A stretch of 64,000 bases of DNA, taken from positions 1 to 64,000 of the forward strand of contig NZ_VISR01000005.1 in NCBI RefSeq assembly GCF_007827595.1, written 5' to 3'. The notes under the pieces were generated by a model that saw only the letters and a list, made by a program, of their open reading frames with translations, had not been told where the DNA came from and made no database searches. The translations under genes were made by a program, and so were the position numbers. Origin of the DNA: Streptomyces sp. BK340. Lineage in GTDB: Bacteria > Actinomycetota > Actinomycetes > Streptomycetales > Streptomycetaceae. Position 1 is the stretch's first letter, and every line of letters starts with the position of its first letter. Positions 40,346 through 50,950 of this stretch are shown in pieces.

Positions 40346-43300
40346 GTGAGCAGCAGGCCATCCCGAGGCGCTGCTCGCCTCGCAGCCATACTCGACGCGC
40401 TGCCCGACGCGTTGGTGCTGGTCAACGCCAACGGAACCGTCGTCAACGCCAACACCATCGCCCTGGAGGCCTTCGAGGCCCCGGGCACCGCCCTCGTCGG
40501 GCGGGGGCTGCTCGATCTGCTGCCGCAGTTCGACTCCCGGCTCATCCCCGGCTCCATGCGGCGTCCCGATCACATGGATCCGCAGGGGCGGACCAAGCCC
40601 ACGCGGATGATCGCGCGGCGGACCGACGGGTCGGAGTTCCCGGTCGAGGTCACGAGCGCGAACCTGGAGAACGGGCAGCAGGCGTACGACGGTTACGGCT
40701 ACACCGGCGACGAGCTGCTCATGATCGTCGTGCGGGACCTGTCCGGGACCGTGGACACCGAGGCCGAGCTGGCCCGCTCGCAGCGGCAGACCGAGATGAT
40801 CCTGCGGGCCGCGTCCGAGGGTGTCGTGGGCACCGACACCGACGGACGGATCGTGCTCGTCAATCCGGCCGCCGCCCAGATACTGGGCTACCGGGCCGGT
40901 GAGCTGGGCGGCAAGGAGCTGCACACCCTCGTGCTGCACTCCCGCCCCGACGGCTCCCCCTTCCCGTACGAGGAGTCCCCGCTCGCCGACACCCTGCGCT
41001 CCGGGCGCAAGCACCGGGTGCGCGGGCAGGTGCTGTGGTCCAAGGGCGACAAGAAGGTCGCGGTCGATCTGACCACCGCCCCCGTGCGCGACGGCGACCA
41101 GCTCGTCGGCGCCGTCATGACCTTCACGGATCGGCGGCCGTACGACGCCCTCGCCGAGGAGAAGGACGCGCAGGAGAAGGCGCACGCCGAGGAGCTGGAG
41201 CGGCTCTCCGAGGAGCACGCCTCCGACCTGACCGCGCTGCGCCAGAAGCACGTCACCGAGGTCGACGAACTGCGCGAGCAGCACCAGGAGGAGCTGGCGG
41301 CCGGCGAGGAGCGGTACGCCGCGCTCGCCGAGCGGGAGAAGGACCGGTACGAGGCCCTCTCCGGGCGGCACGAGCAGCTGCTGACGCTGCTCGGGCAGTC
41401 CCTGCGCGGACCGCTGGACGAGCTGCGGCGCGAGCTGTCCGCCCTGGCCGCGGACGACGCCGGGCAGCTGTGGCCCGAGGCCAACCAGGTGCTGCACCAC
41501 CTCTCGGCCGGCTACTCGCGCATCACCACCCTCATCGACAACGTCCTCGGCTACCAGCGGCTGGACGCGGGCACCGAGGACATCAACCGTACGAAGGTGA
41601 TGCTCGACGCCGTCGTCGCCGCCGGTGTGGACGGGGCCGTCGAGCTGATCGGGCCGGGCCGCGTCCAGTTCGCCGTGCACGCACCGCCCATCGAGGCCGA
41701 GGTCGACCCGCAGCGGCTCGCCACCGCGCTCGCGCATCTCGTCGCGGACGTGGCGGGCGTCGACGCCACCGGCAACACGCCCGTGTCCGCAGGCGGTTAC
41801 CTGGACAACACCGTGGTGGTCGCGGCCGCGCAGCGCGGTGAGGTCGCGCGTATCGAGGTGCGCGGGCCGTACTCCGGGGGAGACCCGGTGCACGAGCCGA
41901 TGGTGCGCGGGATCGTCCGGGCGCACGGCGGTGTGCTGCAGACGCACGAGGTGCCGGGCATGAGCGGCAGCGCGTACGTCCTCGAAGTGCCGCTCGGTGG
42001 TGGCGCCGGGGCGGTCGCCGGTCAGGCAGCGGACCCCGAGGACACCGCTGCCGACGCTGCCGGAACCGCCGAGCACACCTACGGAGGCGGTCGGCGGCGG
42101 GCCCGGCGGGCCTCCACCGACGCCTTCCTGGAGAGCGACACGCCCGCCGAGTCCGGTGACGGCGGGGCGGAGGCGTCCGTGCCGACCGGGCGGCGGCGCA
42201 GGCGTGCGGTGGCCGCCGTCGAGGCGGCTCCTCCGGTCATCGACGAGGCTGCGGAGAGCGCTTCCGGCGGGACCGGGCGACGGCGCGGACGGTCCGCCGA
42301 GACCGACACCGGTACGGAGCAGGACGGCGTGTCCGAGGGTGCCGTGATGACCGCGGCCGAGCATGCCGCGGGCACCGCAGCCACGGGCACCGGACTCGGC
42401 GGCGCCGTGCCGCCGCAGGGTGTGCCCGTACCCACGGGCCGCCGGGCCCGGCGGGACTCCGGCGCACCGCAGGCCGCCCTGCCGCCCGCGCTGCCCGCGG
42501 CCGGTACCGGGACCGCGCAGCCCGCTGCCGCCGAGGCGGCCGCGGACGAGCAGCCGACCGGGCGCCGCCGGCGTGCGCTGGCCGCCGCCGCGGAGCGGGC
42601 CGCCGCACAGGAGGCGGGAGCCCGTACGGTCTTCGCGCTGCCCCCGGCCGAGGCCGACCGTGCACCCGAATCCGCCGACTCGGCGGCCGGTGCGGGGACG
42701 GCCGTGGCCCCGGGCCCGGATGTCCCGCTTCCCGGGCAGGTGCGGGAGGCCGCGCAGGGAGTTCCCGGCGACGACGGCCGGCACGACGCCGTACCGCTCG
42801 ACCAGGCCGAGGACCACACCCCGCCCCAGCCACACCCCACGACCGCACCGACCGGCCGACGTCGCCGGGCCGTGGCCCATCCGGGCGAGCCCATGGAGAC
42901 GGCGGCCCCGGCGGCCGCTGCCGCTCCCGGTGCCCCCGGCCAGGCCGTTCCGGCGCTCCCGGTTCAGGCGACTCCCGTACCGACCGCTCCCGGGCAGCCG
43001 GTGCAGCCCGGCCAGGTTCCGCAGGCTGCGCAAGTCGCGGCGGGCCACCCGGCCCCGGGGCACGGGATTCCGGCGCAGGCCACGGGCGCGCCGGCGGGGG
43101 CCGCGGGCCAGCCCGGCGTCGTCGCTCCGGCCGGCGTCACGGCGCCCACCGGCGTCGTGGCTCAGCCCGGCGTCGTCGCTCAGCCCGGTGCAGCGGTACA
43201 GGCCGCCCCCGGGCAGCCGGTGGCCGTGCCCGCGCAGGGCACCGTCGGTCAGGGCGTGCCGGTTCCGCCTGGTCAGCCGGTTCCGGCGCAGGTGGCGCCG

Positions 43301-44815
43301 GGCCAGCCCGTACCCGCACAGCCGGCACCAGTCCAGCCCGTGCCGGCACAGGCGCAGCAGCTCCCCGCCGCCCCCACCCCGGCGGCACAGACCACCCCGT
43401 CCGCGGGCACCCCGGCCGCGCCCCAGCCCGGTCAGCCGCTCCCCGCGGAGGCTGTTCCCGGTCAGGTGCCGGCTGGCCAGGGTGCGCCGACGCCGGCCGC
43501 AGGCACCCCCGCTGCCGCCGCCGTCCCCGAGCAGTGGCCCGGCGCCGACGACACCTCCGGTGCGGGCGTCCCGGCACCGCAGACCGGCACCCCGGCACCC
43601 GGCACCCCGCTCCCGCCGGAACACGCCGGTGTCCGGCGGGCGGCGGCTCAGCCCCTGCCCGCAGAGGCCGCGGAGCCTGCGGTCGACCCCAACTCCACCC
43701 AGGGCCGGGCGATCAGTGTCCGCACGCTGGGGCAGGGCGTGCCGTTCGCGCGGCAGGCCGCTCAGGTGCAGCAGCCGACGGCGACCCCGCCCCCGCACGC
43801 GCCGGGCGGTTCCGGCCGCCGGCGGAAGCTGGGCACGCCGCCCGACCCGGCCGCGCGCCAGGAACCGCAGCCGGAGCAGGCGGCCCGTCCGCATCCGCCG
43901 GCCGAACCGGTGCCCGCGCAGCCCTCGCTCGCGGGGCAGTCCCGGCTCGCCCCGGCCACCGAGGGTGCCGGCCGGTCGTACGCCATAGGCGCTCCGGACG
44001 CGAACGCGGCCGAGGGGCCCGAGCCGCTGGACGGTCCCGGCGGGGCGGTCGAGATCGCGGACATGCCGCGGCCGCAGCCGATGGACGACGAGCTGCCCCC
44101 GGAGCCGCTGGACAATCCGCGCCGGCTGCTGGTGTGGCCCGCTCCGGACGTGACGACCCAGCAGGCGCTGAGCGACCGCGGCTACCGGCCGGTCGTCGTG
44201 CACTCCCGCGAGGAGGTCGACGCGCAGATCGCGGCTTTCCCGGCCGCGCTGTTCGTGGACCCGCTGACCGGGCCGATCACCCGTACCGCGCTGCAGTCGC
44301 TGCGCCAGGCGGCGGTCGCCGCCGAGGTGCCGGTGCTGGTCACGGCCGGGCTCGGGCAGGCGACGCGCGAGGCGGCGTACGGCGCCGATCCCGCCGTACT
44401 CCTGAAGGCGCTGGCGCCGCGCGACAGCGAGCAGCATCCGCCGCGGGTGCTGCTGATCGAGGAGCACGCGGAGATCGCGCTCGCGCTGACGTCGACGCTG
44501 GAGCGGCGCGGCATGCAGGTGGCGCGGGCCGCGAGCGACAACGACGCGGTGACGCTGGCGGGGCAGCTCAGGCCCAACCTCGTGGTGATGGACCTGATGC
44601 AGGTGCACCGGCGGCAGTCCGGGATCATCGACTGGCTGCGCACGAACGGCCAGCTCAACCGCACCCCGCTGGTCGTCTACACCGCCGCCGTCGACCCGGC
44701 CGACCTGCCGCGGCTGGCCTCGGGCGAGACGGTGCTGTTCCTCGCGGAGCGGTCGACCAGCAACGAGGTGCAGAGCCGGATCGTCGACCTGCTCTCGCGG
44801 ATCGGGACCAACTAG
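40346..44815 (+). CDS. PAS-PAS / degenerate histidine kinase / double receiver signalling protein
   Basis: 1489 residues from GTG 40346 behind GGGAGGAAG. Order: PAS (about 10-130), PAS (about 145-265, RAASEGVVGTDTDGRIVLVN), Glu/His-rich coiled coil (270-345), a DHp-like segment where the usual SHELRTPL reads GQSLRGPLDELR so the phospho-His is absent, and an ATPase-like part lacking clear N and G boxes (to about 560). Then come 650 Pro/Ala/Gly-rich residues with recurring TGRRRR motifs, a degenerate receiver (1250-1350) and a receiver (1365-1489) with VVMDLMQ but no terminal Lys. No membrane helix. Probably a scaffold or phospho-independent regulator rather than a kinase. Confidence 0.88.
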   Translation: MSSRPSRGAARLAAILDALPDALVLVNANGTVVNANTIALEAFEAPGTALVGRGLLDLLPQFDSRLIPGSMRRPDHMDPQGRTKPTRMIARRTDGSEFPVEVTSANLENGQQAYDGYGYTGDELLMIVVRDLSGTVDTEAELARSQRQTEMILRAASEGVVGTDTDGRIVLVNPAAAQILGYRAGELGGKELHTLVLHSRPDGSPFPYEESPLADTLRSGRKHRVRGQVLWSKGDKKVAVDLTTAPVRDGDQLVGAVMTFTDRRPYDALAEEKDAQEKAHAEELERLSEEHASDLTALRQKHVTEVDELREQHQEELAAGEERYAALAEREKDRYEALSGRHEQLLTLLGQSLRGPLDELRRELSALAADDAGQLWPEANQVLHHLSAGYSRITTLIDNVLGYQRLDAGTEDINRTKVMLDAVVAAGVDGAVELIGPGRVQFAVHAPPIEAEVDPQRLATALAHLVADVAGVDATGNTPVSAGGYLDNTVVVAAAQRGEVARIEVRGPYSGGDPVHEPMVRGIVRAHGGVLQTHEVPGMSGSAYVLEVPLGGGAGAVAGQAADPEDTAADAAGTAEHTYGGGRRRARRASTDAFLESDTPAESGDGGAEASVPTGRRRRRAVAAVEAAPPVIDEAAESASGGTGRRRGRSAETDTGTEQDGVSEGAVMTAAEHAAGTAATGTGLGGAVPPQGVPVPTGRRARRDSGAPQAALPPALPAAGTGTAQPAAAEAAADEQPTGRRRRALAAAAERAAAQEAGARTVFALPPAEADRAPESADSAAGAGTAVAPGPDVPLPGQVREAAQGVPGDDGRHDAVPLDQAEDHTPPQPHPTTAPTGRRRRAVAHPGEPMETAAPAAAAAPGAPGQAVPALPVQATPVPTAPGQPVQPGQVPQAAQVAAGHPAPGHGIPAQATGAPAGAAGQPGVVAPAGVTAPTGVVAQPGVVAQPGAAVQAAPGQPVAVPAQGTVGQGVPVPPGQPVPAQVAPGQPVPAQPAPVQPVPAQAQQLPAAPTPAAQTTPSAGTPAAPQPGQPLPAEAVPGQVPAGQGAPTPAAGTPAAAAVPEQWPGADDTSGAGVPAPQTGTPAPGTPLPPEHAGVRRAAAQPLPAEAAEPAVDPNSTQGRAISVRTLGQGVPFARQAAQVQQPTATPPPHAPGGSGRRRKLGTPPDPAARQEPQPEQAARPHPPAEPVPAQPSLAGQSRLAPATEGAGRSYAIGAPDANAAEGPEPLDGPGGAVEIADMPRPQPMDDELPPEPLDNPRRLLVWPAPDVTTQQALSDRGYRPVVVHSREEVDAQIAAFPAALFVDPLTGPITRTALQSLRQAAVAAEVPVLVTAGLGQATREAAYGADPAVLLKALAPRDSEQHPPRVLLIEEHAEIALALTSTLERRGMQVARAASDNDAVTLAGQLRPNLVVMDLMQVHRRQSGIIDWLRTNGQLNRTPLVVYTAAVDPADLPRLASGETVLFLAERSTSNEVQSRIVDLLSRIGTN

Positions 44816-44836
44816 CCCGTCCCCCGGGCGCCGGGA

Positions 44837-45421
44837 TCAGCGTGCGATCAGCCGCCGGGCCGCTTCTCGGATCGAGGCGCGCAGGCGGTCCCGGTCGGTG
44901 TCCTCGGCGCCCACCACGATGCGCCGCATCTGGGGGACGACGGCGGCCCAGTTGGCCAGGGCGATGAGCAGGAAGAGCAGGTCGCGGGCCGGGATCGCGT
45001 CGGTGATCACACCCCGGTCCTGGCCGTCCCGCAGCGCGTCGATCTTCTTGCGGTAGTGCTCCCGGCGCGCGCTCTCGTCGGGCAGTTCGGCGTTCGCGCC
45101 GTACTCCAGGCCCTCCCAGAAGAGCAGGCGCAGCACCTCGGGATGGGCGGCGTGGTAGTCGATCACACGGTCGACCCAGCCCTCCATGTCATCGGGGTCG
45201 ACGGGGACGGCGACGGCCAGATCGAGCATCGACTTCTGCAGGACCTGCGTGAACAGCTCCGCCTTGTTGCCGAAGTAGGCGTAGATCAGCTGCTTGTTGG
45301 CCTTGGCCTCGGCGGCGATGCGGTCGATGCGGGCGCCCGCGACGCCGTGCCGGGCGAACTCGGCGACCGCCGCGTCGAAGATGCGGGCCCTGGTGGCCTC
45401 GGGGTCCCTGACTGCTGCCAT
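44837..45421 (-). CDS. TetR-family multidrug-responsive repressor (SCO4008-like)
   Basis: 194 residues from ATG 45421. N-terminal HTH: RARIFDAAVAEFARHGVAGARIDRIAAEA, then NKQLIYAYFGNKAELF. The helical C-terminus (VDRVIDYHAAHPEVLRLLFWEGLEYG) binds ligand. It is divergent from an MFS gene with two operator-like dyads between. From memory this pair matches S. coelicolor SCO4008/SCO4007, where the repressor recognises several cationic drugs and controls the exporter. Confidence 0.92.
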   Translation of the reverse strand: MAAVRDPEATRARIFDAAVAEFARHGVAGARIDRIAAEAKANKQLIYAYFGNKAELFTQVLQKSMLDLAVAVPVDPDDMEGWVDRVIDYHAAHPEVLRLLFWEGLEYGANAELPDESARREHYRKKIDALRDGQDRGVITDAIPARDLLFLLIALANWAAVVPQMRRIVVGAEDTDRDRLRASIREAARRLIAR

Positions 45422-45443
45422 GCGGGCAGCGTACCGCCCTTGT

Positions 45444-45459
45444 AACCAACCGTTTGGTT
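45444..45459. promoter_or_regulatory. TetR operator 1
   Basis: AACCAACCGTTTGGTT is a near-perfect 16-bp dyad (seven of eight half-site pairs) 23 bases upstream of the repressor's start. Confidence 0.75.
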
Positions 45460-45498
45460 GACAGGGAATTCCGGGAAGGCGCACTCTGTTGAGGCATC

Positions 45499-45518
45499 CA
45501 ACCAACCAGTTAGTTGTT
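45499..45518. promoter_or_regulatory. TetR operator 2
   Basis: AACCAACCAGTTAGTTGTTA repeats the AACCAAC half-site of operator 1 with an imperfect opposite arm (GTTAGTTG). It lies about 30 bases before the MFS start, where it would block transcription. Confidence 0.65.
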
Positions 45519-45547
45519 AGAGCCGGCTCAAAGGAGTAGCTCCGCCC

Positions 45548-46756
45548 ATGCCGTCAGCGACCAGCACCACCCACCGGGCGCCCGAGGTCCGGGTCCCCGC
45601 CCCGGAACAGCCCGCCTCCGGGCGGCTCTTCCTCCTGCTCATCGCCGTCTGCACCGCCGTCACGGCCGCCAACATCTATCTCGCGGCCCCGCTGTTCCCC
45701 CTGATCGCCCACGACTTCGGCACGGTTCCCGCGGCCGTCACCTGGATCGCCTCGGTCGCCCAGTTCGGCTACGCGGCCGGCCTGCTCTTCTTCGCCCCGC
45801 TCGGGGACCGCGTCAACCGGCGCCCGCTGGTCGCCCTGCTCTCGGTGGCCACCGCCGCCGCGCTGGGGCTCGGCGCGGCCGCGCCCGGCACCGCCACCCT
45901 CGCGGTCGCCGTATTCGTCGCCGCGGCGGCGACCGTCATCCCCCAGCTGCTCGTCCCGCTGGTCGCCGAACGCGCCCCCGCCCACCACCGCGCCCGCCAT
46001 GTCGCGGCCGTCATCGCCGGGCTGTTCACCGGCATCGTCGGCGCCCGGGTGGTCGGCGGACTCGCCGGGCAGGCCTTCGGCTGGCGCTGGGTGTTCGCCG
46101 GGTCCGGCGCGCTGACCCTCGTCCTGGGCCTGGCCACCGCACTGGCCCTGCCGTCGGAGCGGCGCCCCCGCACGGGAGCGCTGTTCTCGGGCATCGCCGA
46201 GCTGCCCGGACTCGTCCGCCGCTCGCCGGACCTGTGGCGGGCGTGCATACGCCAGGCCGGCATGTTCGGTGCCTGGAGCGCCCTGTGGACCTCGCTCGGC
46301 CTGCTGCTGACCGGCCCGGCGTACGGCCTGTCCACCGCGACCGCCGGTCTGTTCGGCCTCTTCGGCCTCACGGCCACCGCGGTGGCCCCGCTCGCGGGCG
46401 GTCTGGTCGACCGCTTCGGCGCCGCGAAGGTCGTACGGTCCGCGTATCTCCTCGCGGCCGTGTCCGTGCCGCTGTTCTGGCTCGGCGGGCAGGTACTGGC
46501 CGCGCTGTTCGTGGCCGCCGTCGCGATCCACGCCGCCCTGGTCGCCTCCCATGTCGCCAACCAGACGCTGGCCCTGACGACCACCTCCGCCCCGGCCACC
46601 GCCAACACCGCCTACGTCGTCGCCGGCTTCACCGGGGGCGCCCTCGCCTCGACCCTGGCGGGCCTGGCCTTCAGCCACTGGGGCTGGGGCGGGGTCAGCG
46701 CGGTGGCGGGGGTGTGGCTGGTGCTGGGATGGGCGACCACGGCGGTACGGCGCTGA
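45548..46756 (+). CDS. MFS multidrug exporter (SCO4007-like)
   Basis: 402 residues with twelve predicted helices: AANIYLAAPLFPLIAHDFG in helix 1, the motif-A loop APLGDRVNRRPL after helix 2, and a second motif-like GGLVDRFGAAKVVR between the halves. It belongs to the DHA1 drug:H+ antiporter type. Start ATG 45548 follows AAAGGAG at normal spacing. Expression should be released when drugs bind the divergent TetR repressor. Confidence 0.92.
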   Translation: MPSATSTTHRAPEVRVPAPEQPASGRLFLLLIAVCTAVTAANIYLAAPLFPLIAHDFGTVPAAVTWIASVAQFGYAAGLLFFAPLGDRVNRRPLVALLSVATAAALGLGAAAPGTATLAVAVFVAAAATVIPQLLVPLVAERAPAHHRARHVAAVIAGLFTGIVGARVVGGLAGQAFGWRWVFAGSGALTLVLGLATALALPSERRPRTGALFSGIAELPGLVRRSPDLWRACIRQAGMFGAWSALWTSLGLLLTGPAYGLSTATAGLFGLFGLTATAVAPLAGGLVDRFGAAKVVRSAYLLAAVSVPLFWLGGQVLAALFVAAVAIHAALVASHVANQTLALTTTSAPATANTAYVVAGFTGGALASTLAGLAFSHWGWGGVSAVAGVWLVLGWATTAVRR

Positions 46757-46793
46757 GGCCCGCGCCTGCCGTACGGCCGCCCGTCCCTCGTCC

Positions 46794-46850
46794 GGTCAGC
46801 GGCCGGTGACCTCCTCGGTCAGCGGCCGCTGGCGTGCTCGGTCAGCGGCT

Positions 46851-46862
<12 letters not shown>
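46794..46862. repeat. Three 23-bp tandem repeats between convergent genes
   Basis: CGGTCAGCGGC occurs exactly at 46794, 46817 and 46840, giving three units of a 23-bp period with diverging second halves. The last copy runs into the stop codon region of the acyl-CoA ligase gene (stop at 46851). Confidence 0.75.
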
Positions 46863-48518
<1,656 letters not shown>

Positions 48519-48636
48519 GGCGACATTGCCTACGCGGGAGTAGAGGTTGCGCTGATTCTGCGCACATACCGCGCGGTATGTCACTAGGGGGAGCGAAACT
48601 GAGGCCCAGAGGCAGCCGGAATTACCTGACAGCCCC

Positions 48637-49194
48637 TCAGCGCACCAGTCCCAGCTCGGGATCCTCGCGCAGCTTGCCCAGGGCCCGGGAGACCGCGGAC
48701 TTCACCGTGCCCACCGAGACTCCGAGCACCTCCGCCGTCTGGGCCTCGCTGAGGTCCTCGTAGTACCTGAGGACGACCATCGCCCGCTGTCGCGCGGGCA
48801 GCTTGGTGATCGCGCGCCACATGGCGTCGTGCAGCGCCTGCCGCTCGGCCGGGTCGTCCTCGCCGGGGACGGGCTCCGGCTCGGGCAGCTCGTCGCAGAC
48901 GTACTCGTCCACTCTGCGCTTGCGCCACTGCGAGGTCCGCGTGTTCAGCAGGGCCCGGCGCACATAGCCGTCGAGCGCCCGGTGGTCCTCGATCCGCTCC
49001 CACGCCACATAGGTCTTGGCGAGCGCGGTCTGCAGCAGGTCCTCGGCGTCGCTCGGGTTCGCGGTCAGTGAGCGCGCGGTACGCAGCAGGACCGGCTGGC
49101 GGGCCCTCACGTACGAGGAGAACGACGGGTATGCGTGGGTCTGCCGCGCTGGTGCGGCGGCGGCCGAGGCGCTGGTGCAGACGAGTGTGGTCAT
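48637..49194 (-). CDS. ECF sigma factor, SigE-like family (SigE/ECF41-unrelated actinobacterial type)
   Basis: 185 residues. Region 2: FSSYVRARQPVLLRTARSLT, DAEDLLQTALAKTYVAWERI; region 4: LPARQRAMVVLRYYEDLSEAQTAEVLGVSVGTVKSAVSRAL. This is the actinobacterial SigE-family (SigE-type, small) wording with R.A..RLLLL-like helix 1. TAGCGT, six bases, then ATG suggests a leaderless transcript. No anti-sigma factor follows, which is unlike the other ECF gene in this window. From memory it corresponds to SCO4005. Confidence 0.87.
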   Translation of the reverse strand: MTTLVCTSASAAAAPARQTHAYPSFSSYVRARQPVLLRTARSLTANPSDAEDLLQTALAKTYVAWERIEDHRALDGYVRRALLNTRTSQWRKRRVDEYVCDELPEPEPVPGEDDPAERQALHDAMWRAITKLPARQRAMVVLRYYEDLSEAQTAEVLGVSVGTVKSAVSRALGKLREDPELGLVR

Positions 49195-49343
49195 GGCTCC
49201 ACGCTAGGAGCGGACCGCACTCCGGCGGATCGGCCCCAGGTCCCGAAGCGGCGTCCCCCTCAGGTTGTAGGGGTGGGGTCGCCTACACCTACTGAAGGTG
49301 GACTGCGGGGTGACAGCGTCTGCGGGTTCCCCCCTGAGGACGC

Positions 49344-50510
49344 TCACCCGTCGGCCGCCAGGACCAGCCCCGACGTCGGCACCCCGGTGCCGGCCGTCAC
49401 CAGGGTCCGGGCTGCCCCCGGTATCTGGTTCACCGCCGTGCCCCGCAGCTGACGCACCGCTTCCGCCACGCCGTTCATCCCGTGCAGGTAGGCCTCCCCG
49501 AGCTGGCCCCCGTGCGTGTTGATCGGCAGCCGCTCCTCGGCCACGAGATCAGCCGCCTCCCCCTTCCCGCAGAACCCGAACTCCTCCAGCTGCATCAGCA
49601 CGAACGGTGTGAAGTGGTCGTACAGGATCGCCACGTCGATGTCGGCCGGGTCCAGTCCCGACGTCCGCCACAGCTGACGGGCCACCACGCCCATCTCCGG
49701 CAGGCCGGTCAGGTCGTCGCGGTAGAAGCTGGTCATCTGCTCCTGCGCGCGGCCGGCGCCCTGGGCCGCCGCCGCGATCACGGCTGGCGGATGCGGCAGG
49801 TCCCGGGCCCGCTCGACGGACGTCACCACCAGGGCCTGGCCGCCGTCGGTCTCCTGACAGCAGTCCAGCAGCCTCAGCGGCTCCACGATCCAGCGGGAGG
49901 CGGTGTGGTCGGCGAGGGTGATGGGGCGGCCGTGGAAGTAGGCCGCCGGGTTCGTCGCCGCGTACTTCCGGTCCACCACGGCCACGTGCCCGAACACCTC
50001 GGGGGTCAGCCCGTGGGCGTGCAGATACCGCTGGGCCGCCATCGCCACCCAGGAGGCCGGGGTGAGCAGCCCGAACGGCAGCGCCCAGCCGAGCGCCACG
50101 CCCTCCGCCGACGGCTCCCGGTGCTGCACGCCCGCGCCGAATCTGCGGCCCGACCGCTCGTTGAAGGCCCGGTAACAGACCACCACCTCGGCCACGCCGG
50201 TCGCCACCGCGAGCGCCGCCTGCTGGACGGTCGCGCAGGCCGCCCCGCCGCCGTAGTGGACGCGGGAGAAGAAGGACAGCTCGCCCATCCCGCAGGCCTG
50301 GGCCACGGTGATCTCCGGGCTGGTGTCCATCGTGAACGTCACCAGACCGTCCACGTCCGCCGGGGTGAGCCCCGCGTCGTCCAGCGCGGCCCCCACCGCC
50401 TCCACCGCCAGCCGCAGCTCGCTGCGGCCGGAGTCCTTGGAGAACTCGGTGGCCCCGATACCGGCGATCGCCGCCCGGCCGCCGAGGGAGTCCCGGGTGC
50501 GCACGCTCAT
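49344..50510 (-). CDS. Ltp2-like thiolase-fold lipid-transfer protein / aldolase
   Basis: 388 residues in the non-condensing thiolase (SCP-x/Ltp) family: GRAAIAGIGATEFSKDSGRS at the start, HYGGGAACATVQQAALAV around the Cys region, and INTHGGQLGEAYLHGMNGV near the end. In mycobacteria, Ltp2 with a DUF35 partner performs the retro-aldol cleavage of the steroid side-chain thioester. It is the last of five coupled genes and overlaps the MaoC gene by four bases. Confidence 0.88.
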   Translation of the reverse strand: MSVRTRDSLGGRAAIAGIGATEFSKDSGRSELRLAVEAVGAALDDAGLTPADVDGLVTFTMDTSPEITVAQACGMGELSFFSRVHYGGGAACATVQQAALAVATGVAEVVVCYRAFNERSGRRFGAGVQHREPSAEGVALGWALPFGLLTPASWVAMAAQRYLHAHGLTPEVFGHVAVVDRKYAATNPAAYFHGRPITLADHTASRWIVEPLRLLDCCQETDGGQALVVTSVERARDLPHPPAVIAAAAQGAGRAQEQMTSFYRDDLTGLPEMGVVARQLWRTSGLDPADIDVAILYDHFTPFVLMQLEEFGFCGKGEAADLVAEERLPINTHGGQLGEAYLHGMNGVAEAVRQLRGTAVNQIPGAARTLVTAGTGVPTSGLVLAADG

Positions 50511-50950
50511 GACGCGGCCTCCCCGCCCGGCACGAAGGACGGTGCCGGGAGGACGACCGTCACCGTGCCGGTCACATGCCGGCCGATGGCGTTGGCCCCG
50601 ACCACGCGCACCGTCGCCGTGTCGCCGTCCACCGCCTCGACCCTGCCGGTCAGCACCATCGTGTCCCCCGGATAGTTGGGCGCCCCCAGTCTGATGGCGA
50701 CCTTGCGGAGCACCGCGCGGGGGCCGAAGTGGTCCGTGATGTACCTGCCGACCAGCCCGTTCGTCGTCAGGATGTTCATGAAGACGTCGGGGGAGCCCTT
50801 CTGCCGGGCCAGCTCCGCGTCGTGGTGCACGTCCTGGTAGTCCCGGGAGGCGATCGCCCCGGCGACGATCAGCGTGCGGGTGATCGGGATCTCCAGCGGC
50901 GGCAGCTGGGCGCCCGCCACCGGCCGCGGTGTCCGCGTCTCACTCGCCAT
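50507..50950 (-). CDS. MaoC-like hydratase, ChsH1-like
   Basis: 147 residues, a single hot-dog fold. The motif IASRDYQDVHHD (about 33-44) holds the Asp/His pair expected for enoyl-CoA hydration, and FMNILTTNGLVGRY lies at 57-70. Small MaoC proteins such as ChsH1 pair with a MaoC-DUF35 partner to form the heteromeric hydratase. It overlaps the acyl-CoA dehydrogenase end by 11 bases and Ltp2 by 4. Confidence 0.87.
   Translation of the reverse strand: MASETRTPRPVAGAQLPPLEIPITRTLIVAGAIASRDYQDVHHDAELARQKGSPDVFMNILTTNGLVGRYITDHFGPRAVLRKVAIRLGAPNYPGDTMVLTGRVEAVDGDTATVRVVGANAIGRHVTGTVTVVLPAPSFVPGGEAAS

Noticed and set aside
42000..43900. Pro/Ala-rich stretch of the PAS protein as a non-ribosomal or secreted repeat protein
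   Set aside because: It is continuous in frame between the kinase-like part and the receiver, with no signal peptide.
40097..44608. 1503-codon minus-strand frame
   Set aside because: Mirror of the PAS/receiver gene; no domain and abnormal composition.
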